From: CAZGOM01 sp964542875
Lineage (GTDB): Bacteria > Planctomycetota > Phycisphaerae > Phycisphaerales > Phycisphaeraceae
Assembly: GCA_964542875.1 (NCBI GenBank)
Contig: CAZIWA010000032.1
Span: 1-45,996 of the forward strand
Length of the DNA stretch: 45,996 bases
Direction: 5' to 3'
A program made the position numbers and the translations under genes. Positions 8,000 through 15,810 of the stretch are shown here, in pieces. The number at the start of each line of letters is the position of its first letter. Position 1 is the stretch's first letter. The notes below the pieces were generated by a model. It had not been told where the DNA came from, searched no databases, and saw only the letters and a list, made by a program, of their open reading frames with translations.

Positions 8000-9569
8000 G
8001 CCAAAAGACAAAATAAAGCTGCTGGTGGTGGACGACACGGAAGCCAACCGCTATGCGGTGGGCAGGGTGTTGACGAAGGCCGGCTTTGAAGTGATAGAAG
8101 GGGCCTCCGGGCAGGATGCCATTAACCTTTCGGCGAGCCGGAAACCAGACCTGGTGATTCTGGATATTCATCTTCCTGACATGCTGGGCTTTGACGTTTG
8201 CCGGGTGCTAAAGAGCAATCCGACGACTTCCTCCATTCCTGTTTTGCACCTGTCGGCAAGCTACATCCATCCCGATGACAAGGTGCTGGGGCTGGATTCA
8301 GGCGCCGATGCTTACCTTGTGCAACCTGTGGAGCCGCTTGAACTGCTGGCGACGATCCGGGCGCTTTTACGCGCGCGTGATGCGGAACAGAGGGTGAAGG
8401 CACTCAATGAAGCGCTGGAAGAACGCGTGATCGAAAGGACCATGCTGGCGGAGGCGCGGGCGGAGCAGTTGAGGCTGATGGCCGCATCGCTGAGCCGGGT
8501 GGAGCAGCAGGAAAGAAAGAAGATCGCAAATGAACTGCACGACGATCTGGCGCAATTGCTGGTGGTGTGCAAAATGCGGCTGTCGATGATCCGGGGCGGC
8601 TCTGAAAGCGATAAAGCGCACATCGAAAAACTCGATGACTTTCTGGCTCAGGCGCTGACATATACCAGGACGTTCATTTCCGAACTGAGCCCGATGGTGC
8701 TGCATGACGGCGGGCTGGTGGCTGGGCTGAACCTGCTGGTTTCCAAAATGGCCAAAAATGGGCTGAACGTTGTGATCCAAGCAACGGAAGACGAACTGAA
8801 ACTCAGTGAGGAAGTGCTCATCGCGGGGTTCCAGGGAACCCGGGAATTGCTGTTTAACGTTCTCAAGCACAGCGGAGTGACCAAGGCGGTGATCCGGGTG
8901 GAAACCGACGGGAAGTTTGTCTATATCCATGTCATTGATGAGGGTAAAGGATTTGATGTGGCAAGCCGCGGGCTGTATCCCACCAGCGAAGGGGGATTCG
9001 GCCTGTTCAACATCAAAGAGCGGCTGATGTTGCTGGGGGGGAGCTTTGAGCTCGATTCCTCCGCCGACGAGGGAACGCGAGCGACGCTGACCCTTCCGGT
9101 GAGCCAGAGACTGCCCAGCGAAGATGAAGTGGAGCCGATTTACAAGGGCGAGGCTTCCGCCGCCGCGACCAGTGGGACGAAGCTGAGGGTGATGATCGTG
9201 GATGATCATGAGATCATGCGTGATGGTTTGCGGAGAATTCTTACCGATTGCGGAGACATTGAAGTGGTGATGGAAGCGGTGAACGGCCGCGATGCCATCG
9301 AAAAAGCACGGACCACAATGCCTGATGTGATCATGATGGACATCAACATGCCCGTCATGAACGGCGTGGAAGCGACGCGGCATATCGTCAATGAGAACCC
9401 GAGTGTGAAGATCATCGGGTTGTCGGTTCATAACGACGATGTGATGGCCGACTCCATCCGAAAAGCCGGCGCGAAGGCCTACCTGAGCAAGGATTCGCCC
9501 TGCGGGATGCTGCGGGATGTGATCCGTAAAGTGGCAGGGGTGAAGACGGCTGCTGGGATGGATGCGTGA
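7992..9569 (+). CDS. Hybrid kinase: REC - HisKA_3 - HATPase - REC
   Basis: A 525-residue soluble protein. REC1 (residues about 8-125) has D14/D15 and phosphoacceptor D58 (VILDIHLPD), but the usual conserved lysine is glutamine (Q111 in YLVQPVEP). A coiled segment leads to a HisKA_3 dimerisation domain with H183 in ANELHDDLAQ. A NarX/DegS-type HATPase follows, with N289, DEGKG (316-320) and GGFGLFN (334-340). REC2 (about 398-515) resembles NarL-type receivers, with D404/D405, D450 and K500, yet no helix-turn-helix follows; the protein ends 25 residues after K500. GTG at 7992 is chosen because GGAGG lies six bases before it; the ATG at 7953 lies deeper inside the preceding gene. It overlaps that gene by eight bases. 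REC2 may be a phosphate acceptor for an unlinked regulator. Confidence 0.9.
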   Translation: MSEPKDKIKLLVVDDTEANRYAVGRVLTKAGFEVIEGASGQDAINLSASRKPDLVILDIHLPDMLGFDVCRVLKSNPTTSSIPVLHLSASYIHPDDKVLGLDSGADAYLVQPVEPLELLATIRALLRARDAEQRVKALNEALEERVIERTMLAEARAEQLRLMAASLSRVEQQERKKIANELHDDLAQLLVVCKMRLSMIRGGSESDKAHIEKLDDFLAQALTYTRTFISELSPMVLHDGGLVAGLNLLVSKMAKNGLNVVIQATEDELKLSEEVLIAGFQGTRELLFNVLKHSGVTKAVIRVETDGKFVYIHVIDEGKGFDVASRGLYPTSEGGFGLFNIKERLMLLGGSFELDSSADEGTRATLTLPVSQRLPSEDEVEPIYKGEASAAATSGTKLRVMIVDDHEIMRDGLRRILTDCGDIEVVMEAVNGRDAIEKARTTMPDVIMMDINMPVMNGVEATRHIVNENPSVKIIGLSVHNDDVMADSIRKAGAKAYLSKDSPCGMLRDVIRKVAGVKTAAGMDA

Positions 9570-9613
9570 AAACGGGTGAAGAACGCGGCGCCAGCGAATA
9601 TCCGGAATAACGG

Positions 9614-9627
9614 CCGTCCAGGGACGG
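9614..9627 (+). terminator. Possible hairpin after the stressosome operon
   Basis: CCGTCC-ag-GGACGG lies 45 bases after the last stop codon of the operon. There is no following T run and the loop is very short, so this is only a weak candidate for an RNA end. Confidence 0.25.
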
Positions 9628-9721
9628 TACCGGCGTGGGGGGGAGGCAGGGTTTATTCAAGGCCGATTGGGGATGGGGATCAGGTGGCGCAGAGAGGTTG
9701 ACTGGGGGTATTGTTTTATGG

Positions 9722-10546
9722 ATGAAAATCAACGCGCACTATTATCAACAGTTTGATGCGGACCTTGGCCGTGCTGTGCCCGCGGAGGGGTATGGCGGGT
9801 GGAAGCAGGGCCAGATCGAGCTCAACAGAGGGCGGACGGCCCTGGTGGTGATGCATGCGTGGGATGCGGGGACGGCGGAGGCGTATCCGGGGTGGTATCG
9901 CGCGGTGGAGTATCTGCCTCGCGCGGCGAAGGTGACGTGTGAGGTGTTTCCGGCGGTGCTGGGGGCGGCGCGGGCGTCGGGGTTTGCGGTGCTGCATGTG
10001 GTGGGCGGCGGGGATTACTACAAGAATCTGCCGGGGTATCAGCGGGCTGTGCGCCTGGCGGGACCGAGCGTGGCTTGCCCAAAGATCAGCAAGCCGGACC
10101 CGGTGATGGACGCGCTGCATCAGTTTCGCAGCGAAAGTGTGTTTGTGGGAGCGCACAACCGGGGGGACTGCGGCAAGGGATTTGAGAAGCTGGACTTTCC
10201 TGCGGAAGCGAAGCCAGTGGGTGATGAAGGTGTGGCGGAGAATGCGCAGCAGCTTTTTGCGCTTTGCGAGGCACAGGGGATCAATCACCTGATCTATATG
10301 GGGTTTGCGCTCAACTGGTGCTTGCTGATGTCGCCGGGATCAATGCTGGAGATGAGCCGGCATGGCGTGATGTGCTCGGCGATCAGACAAGGGGTGACCG
10401 CGGTGGAGAACAAGGAGAGCGCGCGGGGCGAACTGCACAAGGAAGAGGCGCTGTGGCGCACGTCGCTGGCGTTTGGGTTTGTGTTTGATGATTTTGAGTT
10501 TGTGAGGGCGGTGAGGGATGGGGAAGGGTCTGGGGTTGGGGTCTAG
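9722..10546 (+). CDS. Isochorismatase-like cysteine hydrolase
   Basis: A 274-residue cytoplasmic protein with an isochorismatase/nicotinamidase-like pattern. There is an N-terminal beta-strand ALVVMHAWD (residues 40-48), a central FAVLHVVGG strand, a VFVGAHNRGD segment, and the nucleophile region YMGFALNWCLLMSPGSM with candidate catalytic C200. The normal first-strand Asp (as in 'VIDMQ') is not in its usual position, where M44-H45 stands, so catalytic competence is uncertain. The open frame begins at 9635, but ATG 9722 is the first ATG in frame that opens on a plausible start (MKINAHYY) and has a G-rich stretch upstream. The next gene, a heparinase-like lyase, begins 248 bp downstream on the same strand, so a joint catabolic role is possible. 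Substrate unknown. Confidence 0.7.
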   Translation: MKINAHYYQQFDADLGRAVPAEGYGGWKQGQIELNRGRTALVVMHAWDAGTAEAYPGWYRAVEYLPRAAKVTCEVFPAVLGAARASGFAVLHVVGGGDYYKNLPGYQRAVRLAGPSVACPKISKPDPVMDALHQFRSESVFVGAHNRGDCGKGFEKLDFPAEAKPVGDEGVAENAQQLFALCEAQGINHLIYMGFALNWCLLMSPGSMLEMSRHGVMCSAIRQGVTAVENKESARGELHKEEALWRTSLAFGFVFDDFEFVRAVRDGEGSGVGV

Positions 10547-10560
10547 GGGCTGGGGTCTGG
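10520..10560 (+). other. G-rich run at the gene end, potential G-quadruplex
   Basis: From 10520 the plus strand has six closely spaced runs of three or four G (GGGG, GGG, GGGG, GGGG, GGGG, GGGG) separated by 2-3 bases. It covers the last codons and stop of the cysteine hydrolase gene. The pattern fits a G-quadruplex, but it may simply be low-complexity DNA, as similar 'GGGGTCTGGGG' or 'GGGTTTCGGG' runs occur in other gaps here. Confidence 0.45.
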
Positions 10561-10794
10561 TCGGAGGGAGGAGGGACGTTAGATGTATCAAGTTAGGTGT
10601 TGGATATTTTTCAGAGGGGATTCGGAGATGTGAGGAGTCGTTGTGTTTAGGGCCCAACGGGATACTGGCGGGCAAACAGCAAGCCGATTAGTGGCACGGC
10701 AGTTTTTTGAAGGTTGAAGAGGGTGGAGGATTTTGCTTTTTTCGGTTGGTCTTTGAATAGTGGTGGGACCTTCTTTTGAAACAGGTTCCTATCG

Positions 10795-13545
10795 ATGAAG
10801 ACTCAGAGTACGTTTTTCGGTTCGGGTGTTCGGGCGACGATTCAGCGGAATATCAAGGATTGCCCCCATGCGCGGGCCGAGCGGGATCGGGTGGTGGCCG
10901 AGGCGGCGCACTGGGCGGGAATGTCTGAAGATGAACTGTGGGGCATGATGTTTGGACCGACGATCGGGCGGTCCTGGATGGTGTGGTCCAACGGGCATTG
11001 TCCGGCGTGCAAAAAGCCGGTGGTGATGTACGGGTGGAAGATCGATCCGGTGAAGCGGCCTTGGAAGGCGCAATGCCCTTCGTGTGATGAAGTGTTTCCC
11101 AAGAATGATTTTGCGGCGTATTACAAATCAGGCTTGACGCGTGATGGGGTGTTTGACTTTGCGTTGGCGGACAGAGACTTGCTGTTTAATGAGGAGCACC
11201 CGGAAGAGGGTGATCCGCTACGCGGGTTTGGAGTGGATGACGGCAAGGGGTATGTAGAGGGCGGCAATACGTGGCGGTTCATCGGGGCGTATTTGATTTA
11301 TGGGCAGTGGAAGCGCATGGTGCTGGCCGCGGTGCGGACGCTGGCCGCGGCGTACGTGGTGACCGGGGACCTGATGTATTCCCGTAAAGCCGGAGTGATG
11401 CTGGACCGTATCGCGGATGTGTTTCCCGGGTTTGATTACAAGGTGCAGGGGTTGACATACGAGAAGTCGCTGGCGACGGGTTATGTGACGGTTTGGCATG
11501 ATGCGGTGCGTGAGCAGATGGATCTGGTGATTGCTTACGACCAGGTGTATGACGCCCTGGCGGGAGACGGGCAATTGATCGCGTTCCTGGCGGGGAAGGC
11601 TGAGAAGCTGGGCCTGGAGAACGCGAAAAAAACGGGTACGGATGTTCATCGGAATATTCAGGAGAGGTTGATCAAAGATCCGCTGTCGCATGTGGAGAAG
11701 GTACGGTCGAATTTTCCGGCGACGCCGGGGCTGCTGGCGACGACGCACGCGGTGCTCGGCTGGGAAGACGCCAGCGAGCGCGAGGCGATCTACCAACTGT
11801 GCGAAGATGTGGTGCGCAGGGCGACCCGAGTGGACGGCGTGACCGGCGAAAAGGGGCTGATGTCCTACGCGCAGTACACGCTGACGCACCTGGCGAATGC
11901 GGTGGCGCTGTTCCTGTTGGCGGATGCTGATTTTGTGGCCCGGCTCATGGCAAAGGTGCCGTCATTCCAAAAGACCTACCGGTTTCACATCGATACGTGG
12001 TGCGGAGACCAGAAGGCGTACCCGTGCGAAGGGGATGCGGCGTGGTACGGCGCGGGCAAGACGCATTACTGCGGCGTGGGGACGATCACGAAAGAGCCGG
12101 GGGCAGGCGTATCGATGGATCGGTTTTTGTGGGAGATTTACCGGGCCACCGGTGACCTGGATTATCTAAGGATTCTCGAAAAGGAAGCAGGACCGGCAGG
12201 GCAAGGGCCGGTGTTTGACCTGACGCTTGACGGCTGCTCGAAAGTGGCCGGCCATGTGAAGGAATTGGTGGCCAAGCATGGGGCGCAGCTTCGGCTTAAG
12301 AGCATCGACATGAAGGATTGGCACATCGCGATTTTGCGGTCCGGCGAGCCCGGCCATGAGCGGGCGGTGTGGATGGATTACGACAGCGGCGGTGGGCACG
12401 GGCACCAGGATGCGATGAATCTGGGGTTGATCGCGCATGGCATGGAATTGCTGCCTGACGCGGGGTATCCGGCTGTGCAGTTTGGGGGGTGGGATACGGA
12501 AAAAGGATTGTGGTTCAACCGGACCCAGGCGCACAACACGGTGACGGTGGACGGCAAGACGCAGCGGTACCACGCCTGGGCCAAGCCCAACCCGGGGTAT
12601 ACACGGCTTTGGACGCAGAACCCGACCGTGAAAATGATGGACGCACGGGCATCGGGGGCGTACGGCATCAATAAGTACGACCGAACCGTGGTGCTGGTGG
12701 ACATGGGCGAAAATGACTTTTACGTGGTGGATCTGTTTGAGGTGGAAGGCGGGAAAGACCATGCGAAATTCGTGCAATCGACCTTTGGAGAGATGAAGGT
12801 GTCCGGCCTGCGGCAGGATGCCGGGGGCAATCCAGGGTATAGCGAGCTTCTGCGGAATTTTATGGGGCAGAAAGACGCGCCCGCGGGGTGGAGCGCGGAT
12901 TGGAAAGTGAATGATGTTTTTGAGCAGTTGCCCAAGGGGCTGGACCTGCATTTGAAGTACACGGACCTAAGCGTGGGTGCTGAGGCGTGCCGACATGAGG
13001 GATGGTTTGTGCAGGGGCAGGGAATGGATCAAGTCAAAGAGGTGTGGCTGCCTCGCTTGATGATCCGGCGACAGGGAGGCGGGGAAGGGGTGACGCTGAG
13101 ATCAATGTTTGTGAGTGTGATGGAGCCGTATGTGGGTGAGAGCAAGATTGCTTCCATCCGGCGTGTGGATTCGGGCACAAAGGAGGGTGTGGCAATCGAA
13201 CTGGTGCTTAAAGACGGGCGGCGGGATGTGATTCACCTCAAGACATACGGCGAGGCGCATGAAGGAGTGGCTGTCGGCGGTGAGGGTGGGGCTCTGGTGC
13301 GGTACGGCGTGGATGGCCGGGTGACGGTGGTGTCGCTGATGCATGGGGTGGTGGTTGAGACCCCAGAGGTGTTTGTGGCGGGGGATGGGTTGTCGGCAGG
13401 GGTGGAGCTGGCGTTTGAATATGGCGTCGGGGGAGAGGTAAGCGTGGAGGCGAATGCGGAGAATTTGTGCGACGTGGTTTCGGTGCAGGAGGTGAGGGTG
13501 GGCGGGAAGCGGGTAGAGGTGAAAGGGAAAGCGTTTGCGGAGTGA
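10795..13545 (+). CDS. Heparinase II/III-family protein with N-terminal double CxxC module
   Basis: A 916-residue protein. Near the N-terminus are two cysteine pairs, CPAC (69-72) and CPSC (94-97), 25 residues apart, which look like a zinc ribbon. The middle (about 130-480) is helical and Trp/Tyr-rich, as in the (alpha/alpha) toroid of heparinase II/III and alginate lyases. A beta-sandwich region carries the family's characteristic GGGHGHQDAMN stretch and AHNTVTVDGKTQ. Members usually cleave uronic-acid polysaccharides by beta-elimination. No signal peptide is visible (MKTQSTFFGSGVRAT...), unlike most secreted family members, so action inside the cell or periplasmic delivery by another route is possible. 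Substrate cannot be told. The gene ends 19 bases before a palindromic element. Confidence 0.85.
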   Translation: MKTQSTFFGSGVRATIQRNIKDCPHARAERDRVVAEAAHWAGMSEDELWGMMFGPTIGRSWMVWSNGHCPACKKPVVMYGWKIDPVKRPWKAQCPSCDEVFPKNDFAAYYKSGLTRDGVFDFALADRDLLFNEEHPEEGDPLRGFGVDDGKGYVEGGNTWRFIGAYLIYGQWKRMVLAAVRTLAAAYVVTGDLMYSRKAGVMLDRIADVFPGFDYKVQGLTYEKSLATGYVTVWHDAVREQMDLVIAYDQVYDALAGDGQLIAFLAGKAEKLGLENAKKTGTDVHRNIQERLIKDPLSHVEKVRSNFPATPGLLATTHAVLGWEDASEREAIYQLCEDVVRRATRVDGVTGEKGLMSYAQYTLTHLANAVALFLLADADFVARLMAKVPSFQKTYRFHIDTWCGDQKAYPCEGDAAWYGAGKTHYCGVGTITKEPGAGVSMDRFLWEIYRATGDLDYLRILEKEAGPAGQGPVFDLTLDGCSKVAGHVKELVAKHGAQLRLKSIDMKDWHIAILRSGEPGHERAVWMDYDSGGGHGHQDAMNLGLIAHGMELLPDAGYPAVQFGGWDTEKGLWFNRTQAHNTVTVDGKTQRYHAWAKPNPGYTRLWTQNPTVKMMDARASGAYGINKYDRTVVLVDMGENDFYVVDLFEVEGGKDHAKFVQSTFGEMKVSGLRQDAGGNPGYSELLRNFMGQKDAPAGWSADWKVNDVFEQLPKGLDLHLKYTDLSVGAEACRHEGWFVQGQGMDQVKEVWLPRLMIRRQGGGEGVTLRSMFVSVMEPYVGESKIASIRRVDSGTKEGVAIELVLKDGRRDVIHLKTYGEAHEGVAVGGEGGALVRYGVDGRVTVVSLMHGVVVETPEVFVAGDGLSAGVELAFEYGVGGEVSVEANAENLCDVVSVQEVRVGGKRVEVKGKAFAE

Positions 13546-13563
13546 GAGGAGTTAACACCACAA

Positions 13564-13673
13564 CCTATTGGGACCTTTGAATAATCGGCAGAAAGAACAC
13601 CCTCACCCCAGCCCTCTCCCTGATGGAGAGGGGGGGAAAGAGCGGAAGGGGATTATTCAAAGGTCCCAATAGG
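13564..13673. repeat. 110-bp palindromic element with 22-bp perfect terminal inverted repeats (contains dispersed-repeat copy 2)
   Basis: CCTATTGGGACCTTTGAATAAT at 13564-13585 is repeated exactly in inverse orientation at 13652-13673. Between the arms lies a second copy of the dispersed 'AAGAACACCCTC...CCCTCTCCC...GGAGAGGG...AAAGAG' repeat (about 13589-13645), so one palindrome is nested in another. It lies between convergent genes, the heparinase (plus) and a lipoprotein (minus), where the hairpin could act as a terminator for both. The exact arms and non-coding position also fit a MITE-like element. Confidence 0.8.
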
Positions 13674-13751
13674 CTGTTTGGCCCTTAAGACGAAGATGGA
13701 ATGCTTCCGTTGGCGGGCGAGTCATTGGGTGATCACTGTGGGGCAGAGCGA

Positions 13752-14066
13752 TCAGTTGTGGACATCACATTTGTCAATCTGCCCGCCGCACGCTGAGCAA
13801 GCGTGCGCGAGTTTGCCCGTTTCAAAGAAGTTGGCAGCAGCGGTCTTGCACTCGGGGCATTGCATTGACTTGGTCGTTGAGATGCTGATGAATTTGCCTT
13901 GTTGCTGCGGGGTGCTCACCCAAACAGTCTTGCATTTGTCGCACTTGATTGCGGTCGACTCAGCGGAAGCAGCCTGCGAAGGCTCCTTGCTTTGACATCC
14001 AAACATGGCCAACGCGGATAGTGCAATCAGGCTCAACGCAGCCATTTTGAGACATTTAGACAACAT
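13752..14066 (-). CDS. Small zinc-ribbon-like lipoprotein
   Basis: A 104-residue protein with a lysine-containing N-terminus, a hydrophobic stretch (MAALSLIALSALAMF) and a probable lipobox ending in FGC (C24), so it is likely exported and lipid-anchored. The mature part has paired cysteines: CDKC, CPEC, CSAC and a final C near the end, the pattern of one or two zinc ribbons; a redox role is less likely. I do not recognise a named family. AGG lies about nine bases before the ATG. A perfect 17-bp palindrome occupies the leader just upstream. The gene is convergent with the heparinase gene and tail-to-head with proB. It does not resemble either neighbour, so no functional link can be made. Confidence 0.75.
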   Translation of the reverse strand: MLSKCLKMAALSLIALSALAMFGCQSKEPSQAASAESTAIKCDKCKTVWVSTPQQQGKFISISTTKSMQCPECKTAAANFFETGKLAHACSACGGQIDKCDVHN

Positions 14067-14080
14067 AAAACAACCTTTCG

Positions 14081-14097
14081 GGACTCATTGTGAGTCC
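14081..14097 (-). promoter_or_regulatory. Perfect palindrome in the leader of the zinc-ribbon lipoprotein
   Basis: GGACTCA-ttg-TGAGTCC lies 14 bases upstream of the ATG at 14066. It could be an operator or an RNA hairpin close to the ribosome binding site. No regulator is identifiable. Confidence 0.4.
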
Positions 14098-14161
14098 GCG
14101 TTTAAGAGGTGGAGACCGGTCTGGGGTGCCCCCCATCTCTGAAGGACGACGGGGCAAGAGA

Positions 14162-14266
14162 TCAAGAGGCGCCGTTGGCCTCGAACTTTGCGGGACTCAT
14201 ATAGTGTAACGCCGAATGCAGACGGATGCGGTCGTAGAATACCTCAATGTCCTCAAACAAGCTTTC
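14162..14266 (-). pseudogene. Remnant of an IS3-family transposase (C-terminus of OrfB)
   Basis: Read on the minus strand, the 35 codons from 14266 to the stop at 14162-14164 give a peptide containing SLFEDIEVFYDRIRLHSAL and then HYMSPAKFEANGAS. This is the characteristic last part of the IS3-family integrase-core transposase, whose relatives commonly end in 'FEYIEVFYNRxRxHSALGYLSPxxFE'. An in-frame TAA lies directly upstream and no start codon or further transposase follows, so only the tail remains. Downstream, GGGGGGCACCCCA (minus strand, about 14123-14135) could be the old right-end repeat. The other end is lost or lies in the unrelated DNA before proB. Too short for automatic gene calling. 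Confidence 0.8.
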
Positions 14267-14382
14267 TTAGCGTGATGGAGGCTTTTATTTTCGCTGCAGA
14301 AAAGACATGCTCGCGAAGACGAGAACATGGCACGCAGAGGACAGAGGAGATGCGCGGGCACCCGGAGGAGTTACGTGCGGTA

Positions 14383-15513
14383 TCAGCCGGGTTTTATGAC
14401 GAGGTTGTCGCGATGGATGACTTCGGCGAAGGCGGGTTTGCCGAGGAGTTTTTCGAACTGGGTGGACTTGTGGCCCATGATGGTGCGGGTTTCGGAGGCG
14501 GTGTAGTTGATGAGGCCGCGGGCGACTTCATCGCCGGAGGGGCCGAGGATCTGGACGACGGCGCCGCGGTCGAAGTCGCCGGTGACTTCCTTGATGCCGG
14601 AGGCGAGAAGGGATTTGCCGCGTTGGCACAGGGCGGCGGCGGCGCCTTCGTCGATGGTGAGGGTTCCGGAGTGGCGCTTGGTGAAGGCGATCCAGCGGGA
14701 GCGGCTGTCGAGTTTCTTTTCGCGGGGGGCAAACAGGGTGCCCAGGTCGTCGCCCTGGAGGACGAGGCGGGTGAGGATGTTGGGTTCGCGGCCGGGGGCG
14801 ATGACGGCGACGTGGCCGGAACTGGTGACGGCGTAGGCGGATTGAAGCTTGGTGGTCATGCCGCCTGTGCCGAGGCCGGAGGTTTCCTTGCGGTCGAGCT
14901 CCATGACGGCGGCGACATCGGGGACGAAAGGGATGCGCTGGTTCTGGGCGTCGAGCAGGCCGGGGACGACGGTGAGGAGGATGAGGGCGTCGGCCTGGAC
15001 GGCATTGGCCATGAGGCCGGCGAGCATGTCGTTATCGCCGAAACGGAGTTCGTCGACGGCGACAGTGTCGTTTTCGTTGACGATGGGGATGCAGCCGAGT
15101 TCGTGGAGTTTACTTACGCAGTTGCGGATGTTGAGAAAGCGGGTGCGGTCGTCGAAGTCGGCGCGGGAGAGGAGGATCTGGCCGACGGGGCAGCCGATGG
15201 GTTCGAAGGCGTCGTGCATGTAGGTCATGAGGCGGCGCTGGCCGACGGCGGCGACGGCTTGTTTGTCGACGACGTCTTTGGGGCGGGTTTTGAGGTTGAG
15301 CTCAGCCATGCCTGCGCCGATGGCGCCGGAGGAGACGATGGTGACTTGCTTGCCGGCGGAGCGCAGGGCGGCGATCTGGAGGGCGATGTCACGAATGTAG
15401 GCGGTGTCGATGCGCTTGTCGGGGCCGGTGAGGATCTGCGTGCCGAGCTTGACGACCAGGCGGGTGGCGTTTTTAAGGAGGGTCTGACGGGCGAATTGGG
15501 CGTTGAGGGTCAT
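14383..15513 (-). CDS. proB: Glutamate 5-kinase
   Basis: A 376-residue enzyme that phosphorylates glutamate at the gamma-carboxyl, the first step of proline synthesis. The amino-acid-kinase domain shows VVKLGTQILT (K22), SSGAIGAGMAEL (61-72), the glutamate-binding NENDTVAVDELRFGDND (146-162) and GLGTGGMTTKLQSA. The last 90 residues (GTLTIDEGAAAAL ... VARGLINYTASE) are a PUA domain, as in the longer family members. Length and order are standard. A possible -10 (TACAAT) lies only nine bases before the ATG, suggesting a very short or leaderless mRNA. proA is not adjacent. A 499-codon open frame on the opposite strand is an artefact of codon bias. Confidence 0.97.
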   Translation of the reverse strand: MTLNAQFARQTLLKNATRLVVKLGTQILTGPDKRIDTAYIRDIALQIAALRSAGKQVTIVSSGAIGAGMAELNLKTRPKDVVDKQAVAAVGQRRLMTYMHDAFEPIGCPVGQILLSRADFDDRTRFLNIRNCVSKLHELGCIPIVNENDTVAVDELRFGDNDMLAGLMANAVQADALILLTVVPGLLDAQNQRIPFVPDVAAVMELDRKETSGLGTGGMTTKLQSAYAVTSSGHVAVIAPGREPNILTRLVLQGDDLGTLFAPREKKLDSRSRWIAFTKRHSGTLTIDEGAAAALCQRGKSLLASGIKEVTGDFDRGAVVQILGPSGDEVARGLINYTASETRTIMGHKSTQFEKLLGKPAFAEVIHRDNLVIKPG

Positions 15514-15522
15514 GGGGCGAAT

Positions 15523-15528
15523 ATTGTA
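15523..15528 (-). promoter_or_regulatory. Candidate -10 element of proB
   Basis: TACAAT on the minus strand ends nine bases before the proB ATG. A transcript starting about seven bases downstream would be nearly leaderless, and no Shine-Dalgarno sequence is seen. No good -35 is present at the expected distance. Confidence 0.3.
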
Positions 15529-15567
15529 ACTGGGGTTCGGGGTGCTGGTTTTGGGGTTTGGGTAAGA

Positions 15568-15733
15568 GCGGAGGCCTTGCGGCCTTTTCAGGTTTCGGGT
15601 TCCGGGTTTCGGGTCTCGGGTAAGAGCAGAGAAAGAGGTTCAGAAAATGCGCAGCCCCTTCACGATGGAGTCGTGTGTATCTTCTGACCCGAAACCCGAG
15701 ACCCGAAACCTGAAAAGGCCGCAGGCCCTCCGC
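15568..15733. repeat. Imperfect long inverted repeat between divergent proB and sialidase-like gene
   Basis: The 33-base arm 15568-15600 (GCGGAGGCCTTGCGGCC then TTTTCAGGTTTCGGGT) matches 15701-15733 in inverse orientation with two mismatches. Nested inside are further copies of GGGTTTCGGGT/CTCGGG at 15600-15620 and their complements at 15686-15704. The middle (15621-15685) is unique. The whole could form a long cruciform or hairpin. It lies in a promoter region, so it may affect both divergent genes, or it may just be a repeat insertion. Confidence 0.7.
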
Positions 15734-15810
15734 CATTCGCGTGCGGCGTGATGTTGCGGCATACTTTGGCCGACATTGCTGATATCGACATTCCTTTTTC
15801 AAGGCGAATC

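Larger units (their letters stand above)
14067..14382. other. Gap between lipoprotein and proB
   Basis: This 316-bp stretch holds the 17-bp palindrome at 14081-14097, the IS3 transposase remnant at 14162-14266 and, nearer proB, the sequence CACGCAGAGGACAGAGGAGA (14332-14351). That last type of run recurs widely in planctomycete and related intergenic DNA, by general knowledge. I see no intact gene. Confidence 0.5.

Noticed and set aside
8367..9431. 354-codon open frame on the minus strand
   Set aside because: Antisense to the hybrid kinase; His/Gln/Arg-rich shadow composition.
10520..10560. Terminator after the cysteine hydrolase gene
   Set aside because: The G runs have no complementary arm, so no hairpin can form; it is listed only as a G-rich tract.
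14188..15687. 499-codon open frame on the plus strand
   Set aside because: It lies antisense to proB, is extremely Gly/Ala/Asp/Val-rich, and arises from the codon bias of the real gene.
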